Below are positions 43,904-53,227 of a stretch of 64,000 nt of DNA, in pieces (position 1 is the stretch's first letter; each line of letters opens with the position of its first letter). The translations under genes were made by a program, and so were the position numbers. The stretch is taken from assembly GCA_048266425.1 (NCBI GenBank), contig JBLWZN010000013.1:20064-84063 (forward strand), in the 5' to 3' direction. The notes beneath the pieces were generated by a model. That model was not told where the DNA came from, ran no database searches, and saw only the letters and a program-made list of their open reading frames with translations. This DNA is from Cerina sp048266425 (GTDB lineage Bacteria; Bacteroidota; Bacteroidia; Flavobacteriales; Flavobacteriaceae).

Positions 43904-45352
43904 GTGTTCAAAAACATGTCACTTCGTTCCCGGATATTCATCTCCATGATCCTATTGGTGTTGATAGCCTCTGTCCTGATCGCTGGGGTAACCATTCATC
44001 AATACGGGGAACAATCCAAAAGCGGACATGAGGAAAAATTGGATCGGAAGGAGGAACAGATAAAACAAAGTATCTATTATACGCTTCAAAGAACAACTTA
44101 CCCGGTCAATTCGGAAAATTTGGGCCTGATCTTCAACACCGAAATTTATGAAATTGCAGTGGTGCAAAATGTAAATTTCAACATCTACGACCTAGAGGGG
44201 CAACTGGTCAAGAGTTCCCGTCCCAAATTTGAAAATGATTCCATATCCATATGCTTAAGCCCCGAGGTGCTCAACCACCTGGCCTCTAGCCCCACCAACC
44301 GATTTGTGGAGGGAAAATCAACGGCTGGTTACAGTTATCAAGCTTCGTACACCTATATAACCGATAGTAAGTTTAAACCTATCGGTATATTGAACATTCC
44401 CTATTTTGAGGATAATTCGATAAGCAACACGGAACTCAAGGAGTTTCTTATCCGGCTCGGCGGGGTCTATCTTTTTATGTTGTTTATAGCCATAGCCATG
44501 GCCTATTTTATTTCCAAATACATTACGAGATCCATTCAAACGATTTCGGATAAGATGAACCAAACAAAACTTTCACAGCGCAATGAAAAGATAATTGTGG
44601 ATGACCCCAGTGAGGAAATTGGAAAACTGATCGATTCCTACAACGCCATGATAGACAAACTCGAAATAAGCGCAGCTAAATTGGCACGCAGTGAAAGGGA
44701 ACATGCCTGGCGGGAAATGGCGAAACAGGTAGCGCACGAAATAAAAAATCCCTTGACCCCCATGCGCTTAAGCGTGCAGAATTTCCAAATGAAATTCGAC
44801 CCAAAAGATCCTGAAAGTGCCGAGAAGCTAAAAGAATTTTCCACAACCTTGATTCAGCAAATTGATATCCTGAGCAACATTGCTTCCGCGTTTTCAAATT
44901 TTGCCAATATGCCCGCACAACAGAACGAAACGCTCAATGTAGTAAAAATCGTTAAATTGGCTACCGATATATTCAATGAGGAATACATACATTTTAGGGC
45001 AGAGGACGATAAGATTATCGCCAATATGGATAGGACGCAACTTATCCGGGTAATGACCAACCTTGTAAAAAACGCTACCCAGGCCGTACAAGAGGCAGAG
45101 TCGCCCAAAGTCATGGTCTCTGTACTATCTGATGGGGATTTTGTAAAAATTATTGTGGCGGACAATGGGATCGGTATCAAGGAGGAATCCAAAATGAAGA
45201 TTTTTGAGCCTAAGTTTACCACCAAGACCAGTGGTATGGGCCTTGGGCTGGGAATGGTCAAGAATATCGTGGAAACCTATAACGGAACTATAGATTTTGC
45301 TTCGGAAGTTGGAAAGGGCACCATTTTCACCGTCCGTTTCCCCAAAGCATAA
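43904..45352 (+). CDS. NtrY-like sensor histidine kinase
   Basis: A 482-residue inner-membrane kinase. Helix 1 spans ~12-33, a periplasmic sensor ~34-185, helix 2 ~186-206, HAMP ~207-260, then the HisKA box with H278 in KQVAHEIKNPLTPM and a HATPase domain with ADNGIGIKEE, GMGLGLGMVKN. The phosphoacceptor motif followed by NPLTPMRLS is typical of NtrY-type kinases. The start is GTG at 43904; an ATG four codons later (43916) is also possible. No response regulator gene is adjacent, so the partner is unknown. Confidence 0.92.
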   Translation: MFKNMSLRSRIFISMILLVLIASVLIAGVTIHQYGEQSKSGHEEKLDRKEEQIKQSIYYTLQRTTYPVNSENLGLIFNTEIYEIAVVQNVNFNIYDLEGQLVKSSRPKFENDSISICLSPEVLNHLASSPTNRFVEGKSTAGYSYQASYTYITDSKFKPIGILNIPYFEDNSISNTELKEFLIRLGGVYLFMLFIAIAMAYFISKYITRSIQTISDKMNQTKLSQRNEKIIVDDPSEEIGKLIDSYNAMIDKLEISAAKLARSEREHAWREMAKQVAHEIKNPLTPMRLSVQNFQMKFDPKDPESAEKLKEFSTTLIQQIDILSNIASAFSNFANMPAQQNETLNVVKIVKLATDIFNEEYIHFRAEDDKIIANMDRTQLIRVMTNLVKNATQAVQEAESPKVMVSVLSDGDFVKIIVADNGIGIKEESKMKIFEPKFTTKTSGMGLGLGMVKNIVETYNGTIDFASEVGKGTIFTVRFPKA

Positions 45353-45453
45353 TTAGGATGCACCAAAAGTTCAACTAAATCACTATATTTAATTGTAAAA
45401 GCCGCTGATCCGACCCCAAGTAATCGGGGTATGATAGACTTAAACCATCAATA

Positions 45454-46167
45454 ATGCTGCGCAAGATAAATCTGGAACACATTCTATTCCTCGATATTGA
45501 AACCGTCCCCGAGCAAGCAGATTTTCATGATCTCGACAAAGAAAAACAGGCGCTGTGGGAGCACAAATCCCAGTACCAGCGCAAAGAGGAATTCACTGCG
45601 GAGGAATTCTACGATCGAGCCGGGATTTGGGCCGAATTCGGTAAAATCGTATGCATCTCGGTTGGCTATTTTAACACTACGGGCAACTCAAGAAATTTCC
45701 GGGTAACCACTTTTCACGGGGAGGAAGCAAAACTCCTGAAGGAATTTAAAAATCTGTTGGACACCCATTTTAACTCTCCCAAATATTTATTGTGCGCCCA
45801 TAACGGTAAGGAATTCGACTTCCCGTATATTGCACGGCGTATGATCATTCACCGTATTGAATTACCTGAAAAATTGAATCTTTTCGGTAAAAAACCTTGG
45901 GAAATCCCACATCTGGACACCATGGAACTATGGAAATTTGGAGATTATAAGCACTATACCTCCTTAAAACTTATGGCCAACGTCCTGGGAATTCCCTCAC
46001 CCAAGGAGGATATTGACGGCAGTATGGTACGCGATGTCTTCTACAATGAAAAAGACATCGACCGGATTGTTGCCTACTGCGAACTAGACGTGATTACCAT
46101 TGGACAGGTATTTCTACGGTTGCGTAACGAGAAGTTATTGGATAACGATGAGATAAAACACGTTTGA
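45454..46167 (+). CDS. 3'-5' exonuclease, PolB-like RNase H fold
   Basis: A 237-residue DEDD-type exonuclease. The three exonuclease motifs are visible: FLDIETVPE (residues 12-20), CAHNGKEFDFPYIARR around 114, and the C-terminal YCELDVITIGQVFLR. The family is the 'predicted 3'-5' exonuclease related to the exonuclease domain of PolB'. It has no polymerase domain. It is convergent with the endonuclease gene, with 7 bp between the stops. Confidence 0.88.
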   Translation: MLRKINLEHILFLDIETVPEQADFHDLDKEKQALWEHKSQYQRKEEFTAEEFYDRAGIWAEFGKIVCISVGYFNTTGNSRNFRVTTFHGEEAKLLKEFKNLLDTHFNSPKYLLCAHNGKEFDFPYIARRMIIHRIELPEKLNLFGKKPWEIPHLDTMELWKFGDYKHYTSLKLMANVLGIPSPKEDIDGSMVRDVFYNEKDIDRIVAYCELDVITIGQVFLRLRNEKLLDNDEIKHV

Positions 46168-46174
46168 CGGTCGC

Positions 46175-47128
46175 CTAACCAACGGCATTGTATTTCATTT
46201 GGATATACACTGGAAAATGATCACTAAATCCGCCAAAGTATTTATCCCCTACATACGTCCTAAACGGATTTCCCTTGTATTTGCCCTCCCATTCCCTTAA
46301 AAAATGTTCATTAAAAATATGTGCATCCAAAAATTCGTGTGTGCCAGGCTCGTTTAGCAAGAAGTTTTGGGAAATGATGATTTGATCGAATAGAATCCAG
46401 GATTTTCTATAATTTGCGCTACCTGCAGTATAGGAAAGCAATTTGGACGTGGCATTGTATAATTGGGTTCCATCAATCAATTCGGTAATGCTCTCTGAAT
46501 TGGGGCCATCGTTAAAATCGCCCATTACAATATATCTTGGTCGTTCCACTTTCTCCTCTATACGTGCCATGTATTCTTTTATGGTCTGTGACGCCTTGAT
46601 ACGCTTGTAGGCCGTTTCCACACTCCCTTGTCTCCTTGAAGGCCAATGGTTCACAAAGACATGTACTTCCTCCCCATTGGGTTTACCTTGAACATACAAA
46701 ATATCCCGAGTGGTATCCCTAACCCCGTTTGGATTGTTGACCAACAGGGGAATAGGCGCGGAATGCATAACCTCAAAATCCGATTTGAGATAGACCAAGG
46801 CAGTGTCTATCCCCCTTTCATCCGGGGACTCGTAATGTATAAAACCATAATCCCGGTGTACCAAAGGTTCCGAATTGAGCAAGTCTGTAATAACATTCCT
46901 GTTCTCCACCTCAGCTGCGCCAAGCAAGGAGGGTGATCTTTGGTTGGTCTTACAACCTATTTGGGAAATGGTTTTGCCCAGCTGCAATAGCTTTTTCCGA
47001 TAGCGTTTGGGAGTCCATTTTTTAACCCCATTTGGAGTATAATCTTTGTCTAAGGTATTTTGGTTGTGTTCGGTATCAAAAAGATTTTCTAGATTATAAA
47101 AAGCCACTGTATAAATGTTGTCACCCAT
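46175..47128 (-). CDS. Endonuclease/exonuclease/phosphatase family protein
   Basis: A 317-residue member of the EEP fold (exonuclease III/DNase I-like). Metal-binding and catalytic residues are in FYNLENLFDTEH (N, E), RYIVMGDFNDGPNSES (D, N) and the C-terminal GFSDHFPVYIQM (D-H). The start is the ATG at 47128 (MGDNIYTVAFYNLENLFD), matching relatives; an upstream TTG at 47152 adds eight residues. No signal peptide. The substrate, DNA or a phosphoester, cannot be told. It is divergent from hflX. Confidence 0.88.
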   Translation of the reverse strand: MGDNIYTVAFYNLENLFDTEHNQNTLDKDYTPNGVKKWTPKRYRKKLLQLGKTISQIGCKTNQRSPSLLGAAEVENRNVITDLLNSEPLVHRDYGFIHYESPDERGIDTALVYLKSDFEVMHSAPIPLLVNNPNGVRDTTRDILYVQGKPNGEEVHVFVNHWPSRRQGSVETAYKRIKASQTIKEYMARIEEKVERPRYIVMGDFNDGPNSESITELIDGTQLYNATSKLLSYTAGSANYRKSWILFDQIIISQNFLLNEPGTHEFLDAHIFNEHFLREWEGKYKGNPFRTYVGDKYFGGFSDHFPVYIQMKYNAVG

Positions 47129-47207
47129 ATTCCGATAATTAACTGCCTGCAAACTCCGATTATTGACCGAATGTTAAAAATACAGAAATCAGATAATAAG
47201 TATTGAT

Positions 47208-47215
47208 TAGATTTG
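47208..47215 (+). promoter_or_regulatory. TAnnTTTG element for hflX
   Basis: TAGATTTG lies 16 bp before the hflX ATG. It fits the -7 box; the transcript leader would be very short. No -33 box is clear. Confidence 0.4.
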
Positions 47216-47231
47216 TATAATAATTGAATTT

Positions 47232-48458
47232 ATGCTCGAGAAAAAAGTTATTGAATATGAGAAGGTAGTTCTCATCGGTGCCATTACCAAGGAACAGAAC
47301 GAAGAGAAGGTAAAGGAATATTTGGACGAACTGGAATTCCTCACCTTCACAGCTGGCGGGGAAGTGACAAAACGCTTTGTCCAACGTTTGGAGGTGCCCA
47401 ACCCCAAAACCTATATCGGCACTGGCAAGATGAAAGAAGTAGAGGCCTATGTAACCGAAAATGGAATAGGGTCCGTTATTTTTGATGATGAGCTTTCCCC
47501 TGGCCAACAGCGAAACATTGAACGGGAACTGCGCTGCAAAATATTGGATCGAACTAGTCTAATCCTGGATATATTCGCCCAGCGCGCCCAGACCAGTTAT
47601 GCCCGTACCCAAGTGGAATTGGCACAGTACGAATATTTATTGCCTCGCCTTACCGGACTATGGACGCACTTGGAACGCCAAAAAGGAGGTATCGGGATGC
47701 GGGGACCTGGGGAAACCGAGATCGAGACGGATAGACGGATCGTAAGGGACAGGATTACCCTGTTAAAAAAGAAGCTGGGCAAGATAGATAGACAAATGGA
47801 GACCCAGCGCGGAAACCGGGGGGCTTTGGTGCGCGTTGCGCTGGTTGGATATACCAACGTAGGCAAATCTACTTTAATGAACGTTATCAGTAAAAGCGAG
47901 GTCTTTGCGGAGAACAAGTTATTCGCCACCTTGGATACCACGGTTAGGAAGGTAGTAATCGGCAATCTGCCTTTTCTTCTAAGCGATACCGTAGGCTTCA
48001 TAAGAAAGTTGCCCACCCAATTGGTAGAAAGTTTTAAGAGTACCCTCGACGAGGTTCGCGAGGCCGATCTTTTATTGCACGTTGTAGATATTTCCCATCC
48101 GCAGTTCGAAGAACAGATCGATTCCGTTAACTTGATACTGGACGAAATAGACAGTGCGGATAAACGCTCTGTCATGGTATTCAACAAAATCGACCAATAC
48201 AGGCACGAGACCATAGCTTCCGACGATCTGGTCACAGAAAAAACGGAGAAGCATTTCACAATAGAGGAATGGAAACAGACTTGGATGCAGCGCGTGGGCG
48301 ATAGAGCCCTTTTTATTTCGGCCCTGAACAAGGAAAACCTCGATGAATTTCGAAAAAAGGTATACGACGAGGTTCGGGACATTCACATTACCCGGTTTCC
48401 CTACAATAATTTCCTTTATCCTGAACAATTGGACGAATATGATACCGAATCCAAATAG
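47232..48458 (+). CDS. hflX: GTPase HflX
   Basis: A 408-residue ribosome-associated GTPase that splits stalled ribosomes, notably after heat. The N-terminal HflX domain includes GTGKMKEVEAYV and FDDELSPGQQRNIE, a coiled-coil linker follows (RDRITLLKKKLGKIDRQME), and the G domain has GYTNVGKST, DTVGFIRKLP and NKID. Its start lies 100 bp from the divergent endonuclease gene. A hairpin at 48579-48611 follows. Confidence 0.95.
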   Translation: MLEKKVIEYEKVVLIGAITKEQNEEKVKEYLDELEFLTFTAGGEVTKRFVQRLEVPNPKTYIGTGKMKEVEAYVTENGIGSVIFDDELSPGQQRNIERELRCKILDRTSLILDIFAQRAQTSYARTQVELAQYEYLLPRLTGLWTHLERQKGGIGMRGPGETEIETDRRIVRDRITLLKKKLGKIDRQMETQRGNRGALVRVALVGYTNVGKSTLMNVISKSEVFAENKLFATLDTTVRKVVIGNLPFLLSDTVGFIRKLPTQLVESFKSTLDEVREADLLLHVVDISHPQFEEQIDSVNLILDEIDSADKRSVMVFNKIDQYRHETIASDDLVTEKTEKHFTIEEWKQTWMQRVGDRALFISALNKENLDEFRKKVYDEVRDIHITRFPYNNFLYPEQLDEYDTESK

Positions 48459-48569
48459 TTGCATTTACTGGGATAAGCAATTTATCAGCCGCATACCACT
48501 ATTTAGACCCATCTTGGATTCCTTGGGTAAAACTGTCCTTCCAGCCAAAAAATTTGGACCAATGGTTTT

Positions 48570-48611
48570 TTAAAATAAAAAATGGGCAACACCGTAGTGT
48601 TGCCCATTTCA
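48570..48611 (-). terminator. Hairpin terminator, better oriented for the minus strand
   Basis: ATGGGCAACAC and GTGTTGCCCAT form a perfect 11-bp stem around a CGTA loop (48582-48607). On the minus strand the stem is followed by TTTTTTATTTT; on the plus strand the T tract is only TTTC. It therefore fits best as the end of a minus-strand transcript, although hflX may use it too. Confidence 0.7.
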
Positions 48612-48632
48612 AAATGTCATTCCTAAAACCTT

Positions 48633-48740
48633 TTAAAGCATAAAAAGTTTTTTGGCTAGCATTACAATTCCGCTAAAGAAATCATTTCTGTAAACTTGAA
48701 TTTCTTCCCGCGATGGGGCATGGTTCATTTGGGCATCCAT
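48633..48740 (-). CDS. Candidate 35-residue small protein
   Basis: ATG-initiated frame encoding MDAQMNHAPSREEIQVYRND followed by FFSGIVMLAKKLFML: a hydrophilic first half and an amphipathic, positively charged hydrophobic tail. It ends 22 bp before a terminator whose T tract faces this strand, which otherwise has no gene to serve. No homologue is known to me, so translation is a hypothesis. Confidence 0.4.
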   Translation of the reverse strand: MDAQMNHAPSREEIQVYRNDFFSGIVMLAKKLFML

Positions 48741-48943
48741 AACATTAAAATTTTGGTAAATGGTTCAACTTGGGGTTAAACATTCGATTCAGGGTAAATA
48801 TATAAGTAAAAAACAAAACCACTAAATAATTGTTGTGAAATATGAAAAAAATGTGGTGTGCAAAAGTCCCTTTTAAAAATCAGCCCCCCGACCCGTCACC
48901 ATTGTACTCTTTTTAACTTCAAATTGTACAACGTTTGTAGAGA

Positions 48944-48967
48944 ATCTAAGTTATGACTAACTTAGAT
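48944..48967. promoter_or_regulatory. 24-bp palindrome, candidate operator of the acyl-CoA synthetase gene
   Basis: ATCTAAGTTA-TGAC-TAACTTAGAT: two perfect 10-bp arms around a 4-bp centre, 82 bp before the ATG at 49049. The length and symmetry fit an operator for a dimeric regulator such as a TetR- or MarR-type fatty-acid repressor, which is inference. No second copy was noticed in the window. Confidence 0.65.
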
Positions 48968-49048
48968 AAATCCCTAAAGGATAGAATTCACAAGTAACTT
49001 TGGTCGCTTGTCAATTCACCTGCATTATTTGAAAATAAAATTCTAATC

Positions 49049-50857
49049 ATGAATTGGACTCCGGATCAAGCACAAATTGAAAGCAGCAATATTTATAAAA
49101 TGATGCAAGCGCATCATTTTACCTCCTATCCGGATTTTTGGAGATGGTCCGTTGCCGAAAAAGAATCGTTCTGGTCGGAAACGGTTGATAGGCTGGGCAT
49201 TCGTTTTAAACAACGATTCACCAAGATATTGGATGTTTCCGAAGGAGTTGAAAATGCTAAATGGCTCTTGGATGCGAAATTTAATATAGTTGACAGTTGC
49301 TTCCAAAATACGGATGAAACCACTGCAATTATCTTTCAGAAACCCAATGGCCTGTTGCAAAAAGTGGCCCAAAAAGAATTGAAAAATTTGGTCGATCGGA
49401 TAGCCAATGGCCTTACCGACTTAGGCGTTGGACCTGGGGATACCATTGCAATAGACACTGCAATGACGCTGGAGGCGGTCGCCATCTATCTCGCAGCGAT
49501 TAAGGCGGGAGTAATTGTCGCCACGATCGCCGATAGTTTTAGCGCAACCGAAATTGCGGTACGCTTAAAAATCACCGGGCCAAAATTAATTTTTACCCAA
49601 GATGTGCTTTTGCGGGGGGGCAAAAAATTGCCCTTGTACCAAAAAGTAATGGAAGCCGATGCGCCAAGGGCGGTGGTTATTAAAATGACAGAACTAGAAC
49701 CCAAGCTGAGGAAGGGGGATCTGTTTTGGGAAGCCTTTATTTCTGACAACACCAATTTCCAAAGCGTAGTTTCCGGACCGGACGACACCATCACGGTCTT
49801 GTTTTCCTCGGGCACTACCGGGGAACCAAAGGCCATCCCTTGGACACATACTACACCGATTAAAAGTGCTTCCGACGGGTACTACCATCACAATATCCAA
49901 ATAAATGATGTGGTTTGCTGGCCTACCAATTTGGGTTGGATGATGGGTCCATGGCTCATTTTTGCCACCTTGATCAATAAGGGTGTTATCGCCTTGTATT
50001 ACGATGCGCCCCTAGGACCCAATTTTGGAAAATTTGTACAAAATGCAAAGGTGAACATGCTCGGCGTAGTACCGAGTATTGTGAAGAACTGGATGGCTAG
50101 CAAATGCAATGAAAACTTGGATTGGAACTCCATTAAATGTTTTAGCTCTACGGGGGAGGTTTCCAATCCCACAGAAATGGAATATCTGATGGGGTTGGGC
50201 AATCATAAACCTGTTATCGAATATTGTGGCGGAACCGAGATCGGAGGTGGCTATGTTACCAGTACCATGGTACAAGAAAATATCCCGAGTACCTTCTCTA
50301 CCCAAGCGCTTGGCGGTGCGTTTGTATTGTTGGACCAGGACGGCAATTCCGTTGACAAAGGCGAGGTTTTTCTTGTTCCCCCGATTCTCGGCCTATCGAG
50401 CCGACTCTTAAACCGCGATCATCATAAGGTTTATTTTAAGGACACCCCAACTTTTCAAGGAACGCCATTGCGCCGTCACGGAGATCAATTGCAGCGATTG
50501 GGGAACGATTATTACAAAGCCATGGGCAGGATGGACGACGACATGAATTTGGGGGGCATAAAAGTGAGTTCTGTGCAGATCGAAGCTGTCGTCAACCAAC
50601 TGGAATTTGTTAAGGAATCGGCAGCTATTGGGATCTCACCCAAAGGAGGAGGACCAAGCGAATTGGTCATTTACTACGTGGAAAGTGCCTCCGGGATACC
50701 CTGGATCGAACGCCTGAATTTGGTCAACCAAATTATAAGAAAGGAACTTAACCCCCTATTTAAGGCAATCAAATTAATACCATTGGAAAGCCTTCCCAGA
50801 ACGGCCTCCAACAAAGTAATGCGACGCATGTTACGCGATCAGGCCGAGAGTGAATAA
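49049..50857 (+). CDS. AMP-forming acyl-CoA synthetase (acetyl-CoA synthetase-like)
   Basis: A 602-residue adenylate-forming ligase. It has an acetyl-CoA-synthetase N-terminal domain (YPDFWRWSVAEKESFW), the AMP-binding P-loop FSSGTTGEPKAIPWTH, the YCGGTEIGGGY motif and a C-terminal catalytic lysine in LPRTASNKVMRR, where standard Acs has RSGK. It differs enough from Acs that the acyl substrate (acetate, acetoacetate or a short branched acid) is open; plant peroxisomal AAE17/18-like proteins are similar in layout. It is convergent with the PBP1A gene, 15 bp apart, and has a palindrome upstream. Confidence 0.88.
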   Translation: MNWTPDQAQIESSNIYKMMQAHHFTSYPDFWRWSVAEKESFWSETVDRLGIRFKQRFTKILDVSEGVENAKWLLDAKFNIVDSCFQNTDETTAIIFQKPNGLLQKVAQKELKNLVDRIANGLTDLGVGPGDTIAIDTAMTLEAVAIYLAAIKAGVIVATIADSFSATEIAVRLKITGPKLIFTQDVLLRGGKKLPLYQKVMEADAPRAVVIKMTELEPKLRKGDLFWEAFISDNTNFQSVVSGPDDTITVLFSSGTTGEPKAIPWTHTTPIKSASDGYYHHNIQINDVVCWPTNLGWMMGPWLIFATLINKGVIALYYDAPLGPNFGKFVQNAKVNMLGVVPSIVKNWMASKCNENLDWNSIKCFSSTGEVSNPTEMEYLMGLGNHKPVIEYCGGTEIGGGYVTSTMVQENIPSTFSTQALGGAFVLLDQDGNSVDKGEVFLVPPILGLSSRLLNRDHHKVYFKDTPTFQGTPLRRHGDQLQRLGNDYYKAMGRMDDDMNLGGIKVSSVQIEAVVNQLEFVKESAAIGISPKGGGPSELVIYYVESASGIPWIERLNLVNQIIRKELNPLFKAIKLIPLESLPRTASNKVMRRMLRDQAESE

Positions 50858-50872
50858 CATAATACCTTCTGT

Positions 50873-53221
50873 CTAAAAATCCAATCCATCCAGATCGTTT
50901 TCCTTGGTCGGGTTTTTAATGTTGTCTTCCTTAACTTGCGCACAGTCTACATTTATGGACATTTCTTCCGGTTCAATAAATTCGCCATCGGAAACCCCCA
51001 GCTCCTTATCGGCATAGTTCTCCTTCATATATACACCCCAGATAGGCAAGGCCATAGAAGCTCCCTGACCGTAGGTAATTGTCCTAAAATGGACATCCCT
51101 ATCCTCTCCTCCTACCCATACGCCGGTGACCAAATTAGGCACCATCCCCATAAACCAACCGTCACTTTGATTTTGGGTGGTCCCGGTCTTGCCGGCAATA
51201 GGATTTTTAAACTCGTAGGGGTATCCGGTAATTATTTCTTTATATTCCTTTCGCCATTTCTCATATCCTGTAGTTCTCAAACGGGTCCCCGAACCACCTT
51301 GGGTAACCCCTTCCATCAGGTTTACCATGGCATAGGCCACATCCTTGCTCAGCACGTCCCGTGTTTCGGGAACATATTCAAAAAGGACGGTTCCATTCTT
51401 ATCCTCGATCCGGGTTATCATAACGGGCTTCACATAAACCCCTTGATTTGCAAAGGCGCCATAAGCACCTACCATTTCATAGACGTTTACATCCGGGGTG
51501 CCCAAGGCAATGGAAGGAACTTCTGGAATATCGCCAGTTAAACCCAAATTTCTGGCGATCGACACCACGGCCCCTGGTCCCACCTTATCGATCAATTGAG
51601 CGGTAATGGTGTTCACCGAGTTGGCCAATGCATTTTTTAGGGTCAACATTTTCCCGGAATATTTACCATCCGAATTCTTGGGACACCAAGGTTCCGGATT
51701 TCCATACTTTCCGGCCTCTATGCAATACTGGCTGTCCGGAAGGGAATCGCAAGGGGAAAGACGCAATTGGTCTATGGCTGCCGCATATACGAACGGCTTA
51801 AAGGTAGACCCTACCTGCCTAGCTCCTTGAATGACATTGTCATATTGAAAATGCTTATAATCTATACCTCCTACCCATGCCTTGACATGGCCTGTTTGTG
51901 GTTCCATGGACATCATGGCCGCCCGCAAAAAGGATTTATAATACCGAATGGAATCTATGGGGGTTAGGGTAGTATCCTTTTCATGGGTTTCACTATTCCA
52001 ATCAAAAACGGTCATCTCTGCCGGTTCTTTAAAGGAGGCCCTAATTTCCTTCTCGGATTTACCCTGGGACTTTAAAACATGCCACCTTTTGGAACTTTTC
52101 ATCGCCCTTTCCATTATCCGATCGATGTTTCCCGGATTTTCCTCTATAAATGGTGCGGTAGGATTTCGATCCGGGGTGTTTTGATGAAAAAATTCGGCCT
52201 GCAGTCTTTTCATGTGCTCCTGTACCGCTATTTCGGCATTGGCCTGCATTCTGGAATCCAAAGTGGTGTAGACCTTTAATCCGTCCAAATAAAGATTGTA
52301 CTTGGAACCATCCGGTTTGGGATGCTTTTGTATCCATCCGTTCAAATACTTTTGGAGATACATCCTAAAGTAGGTAGCTAGGCCTTCCCGGTGCGATTCC
52401 GGATTATAATTGATATCCATTTTTAGGGCCTGAAGCGAGTCTTTCTCTTTTTGGGAGATAAAATCGTATTTGGCCATCTGTGACAACACGGTATTTCTCC
52501 GGTTGGTAACCAATTCTTCCCTTCGTAGCGGATTATATAAAGAAGAATTCTTTAACATTCCAACCAAGACTGCGGATTCTTGTGTTTTTAAGTCTTGGGG
52601 TTCCTTGCCAAAATAAATTTTTGCAGCAGACCGGATACCATCGGCATTATATCCGAAATCATATTGATTTAGGTACATGGCAATAATTTCTTCCTTGGTA
52701 TATTGCCGCTCCAGCCGGATGGCAATGATCCATTCCTTAAATTTTTGAATGATCCGGTCCCAGGTACTGTCCGAGGGCCTAACGGTAAAGAGCAACTTGG
52801 AAAGCTGTTGGGGAATGGTACTCGCCCCCCCACGTTGGCCTAAAAATACAAATGCCCTTACCGTACCCCAAGCATCTATACCGGAATGGTTGAAATACCT
52901 TGCATCCTCCGTGGCCACCAATGCCTGAACCAAGTTTTCAGGTAATTGGGCATAGGGTACCGGCGTACGGTTGTCATCCAGATAATATTTCCCAAGGGTC
53001 TTCCCATCTGCTGAAATGACCTCGGTAGCCAAATTGGTCTGCGGATTTTCCAAACGCTCAAAGGTGGGCATCTCTCCAAGAAACCCCCATGCAGCCAATT
53101 GAAAAATGAACAATACCGATAAAATAGCCAAGGCGAATAGAATCCAGAACCATTTGATGAATTTTCCAAAACCACTGCCTTTTGTCCGATTAGCCGGCTT
53201 GTTTTTTACAGCTTTTGCCAT
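50873..53221 (-). CDS. Class A penicillin-binding protein (PBP1A-type)
   Basis: A 782-residue bifunctional peptidoglycan synthase. A short cytoplasmic tail and one membrane helix (~23-45) are followed by a GT51 glycosyltransferase with E105 in ATEDARYFNHSG and a transpeptidase with S472-TFK (GSTFKPF), S535-VN and K678-TG (AGKTGTT). It polymerises and cross-links glycan strands on the outer face of the inner membrane. It starts 6 bp after gldH and is the third gene of ricT-gldH-PBP1A, a conserved Bacteroidota order. Confidence 0.96.
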   Translation of the reverse strand: MAKAVKNKPANRTKGSGFGKFIKWFWILFALAILSVLFIFQLAAWGFLGEMPTFERLENPQTNLATEVISADGKTLGKYYLDDNRTPVPYAQLPENLVQALVATEDARYFNHSGIDAWGTVRAFVFLGQRGGASTIPQQLSKLLFTVRPSDSTWDRIIQKFKEWIIAIRLERQYTKEEIIAMYLNQYDFGYNADGIRSAAKIYFGKEPQDLKTQESAVLVGMLKNSSLYNPLRREELVTNRRNTVLSQMAKYDFISQKEKDSLQALKMDINYNPESHREGLATYFRMYLQKYLNGWIQKHPKPDGSKYNLYLDGLKVYTTLDSRMQANAEIAVQEHMKRLQAEFFHQNTPDRNPTAPFIEENPGNIDRIMERAMKSSKRWHVLKSQGKSEKEIRASFKEPAEMTVFDWNSETHEKDTTLTPIDSIRYYKSFLRAAMMSMEPQTGHVKAWVGGIDYKHFQYDNVIQGARQVGSTFKPFVYAAAIDQLRLSPCDSLPDSQYCIEAGKYGNPEPWCPKNSDGKYSGKMLTLKNALANSVNTITAQLIDKVGPGAVVSIARNLGLTGDIPEVPSIALGTPDVNVYEMVGAYGAFANQGVYVKPVMITRIEDKNGTVLFEYVPETRDVLSKDVAYAMVNLMEGVTQGGSGTRLRTTGYEKWRKEYKEIITGYPYEFKNPIAGKTGTTQNQSDGWFMGMVPNLVTGVWVGGEDRDVHFRTITYGQGASMALPIWGVYMKENYADKELGVSDGEFIEPEEMSINVDCAQVKEDNIKNPTKENDLDGLDF

Positions 53222-53227
53222 AGCTTA

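Larger units (their letters stand above)
48459..49048. other. Intergenic region between hflX and acyl-CoA synthetase gene
   Basis: 590 bp. It holds a strong hairpin at 48579-48611 whose T tract lies on the minus-strand side, a 35-codon minus-strand frame (48633-48740) ending just before it, and a 24-bp palindrome at 48944-48967 ahead of the acyl-CoA synthetase gene. The rest is AT-rich with nothing else visible. Confidence 0.6.
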
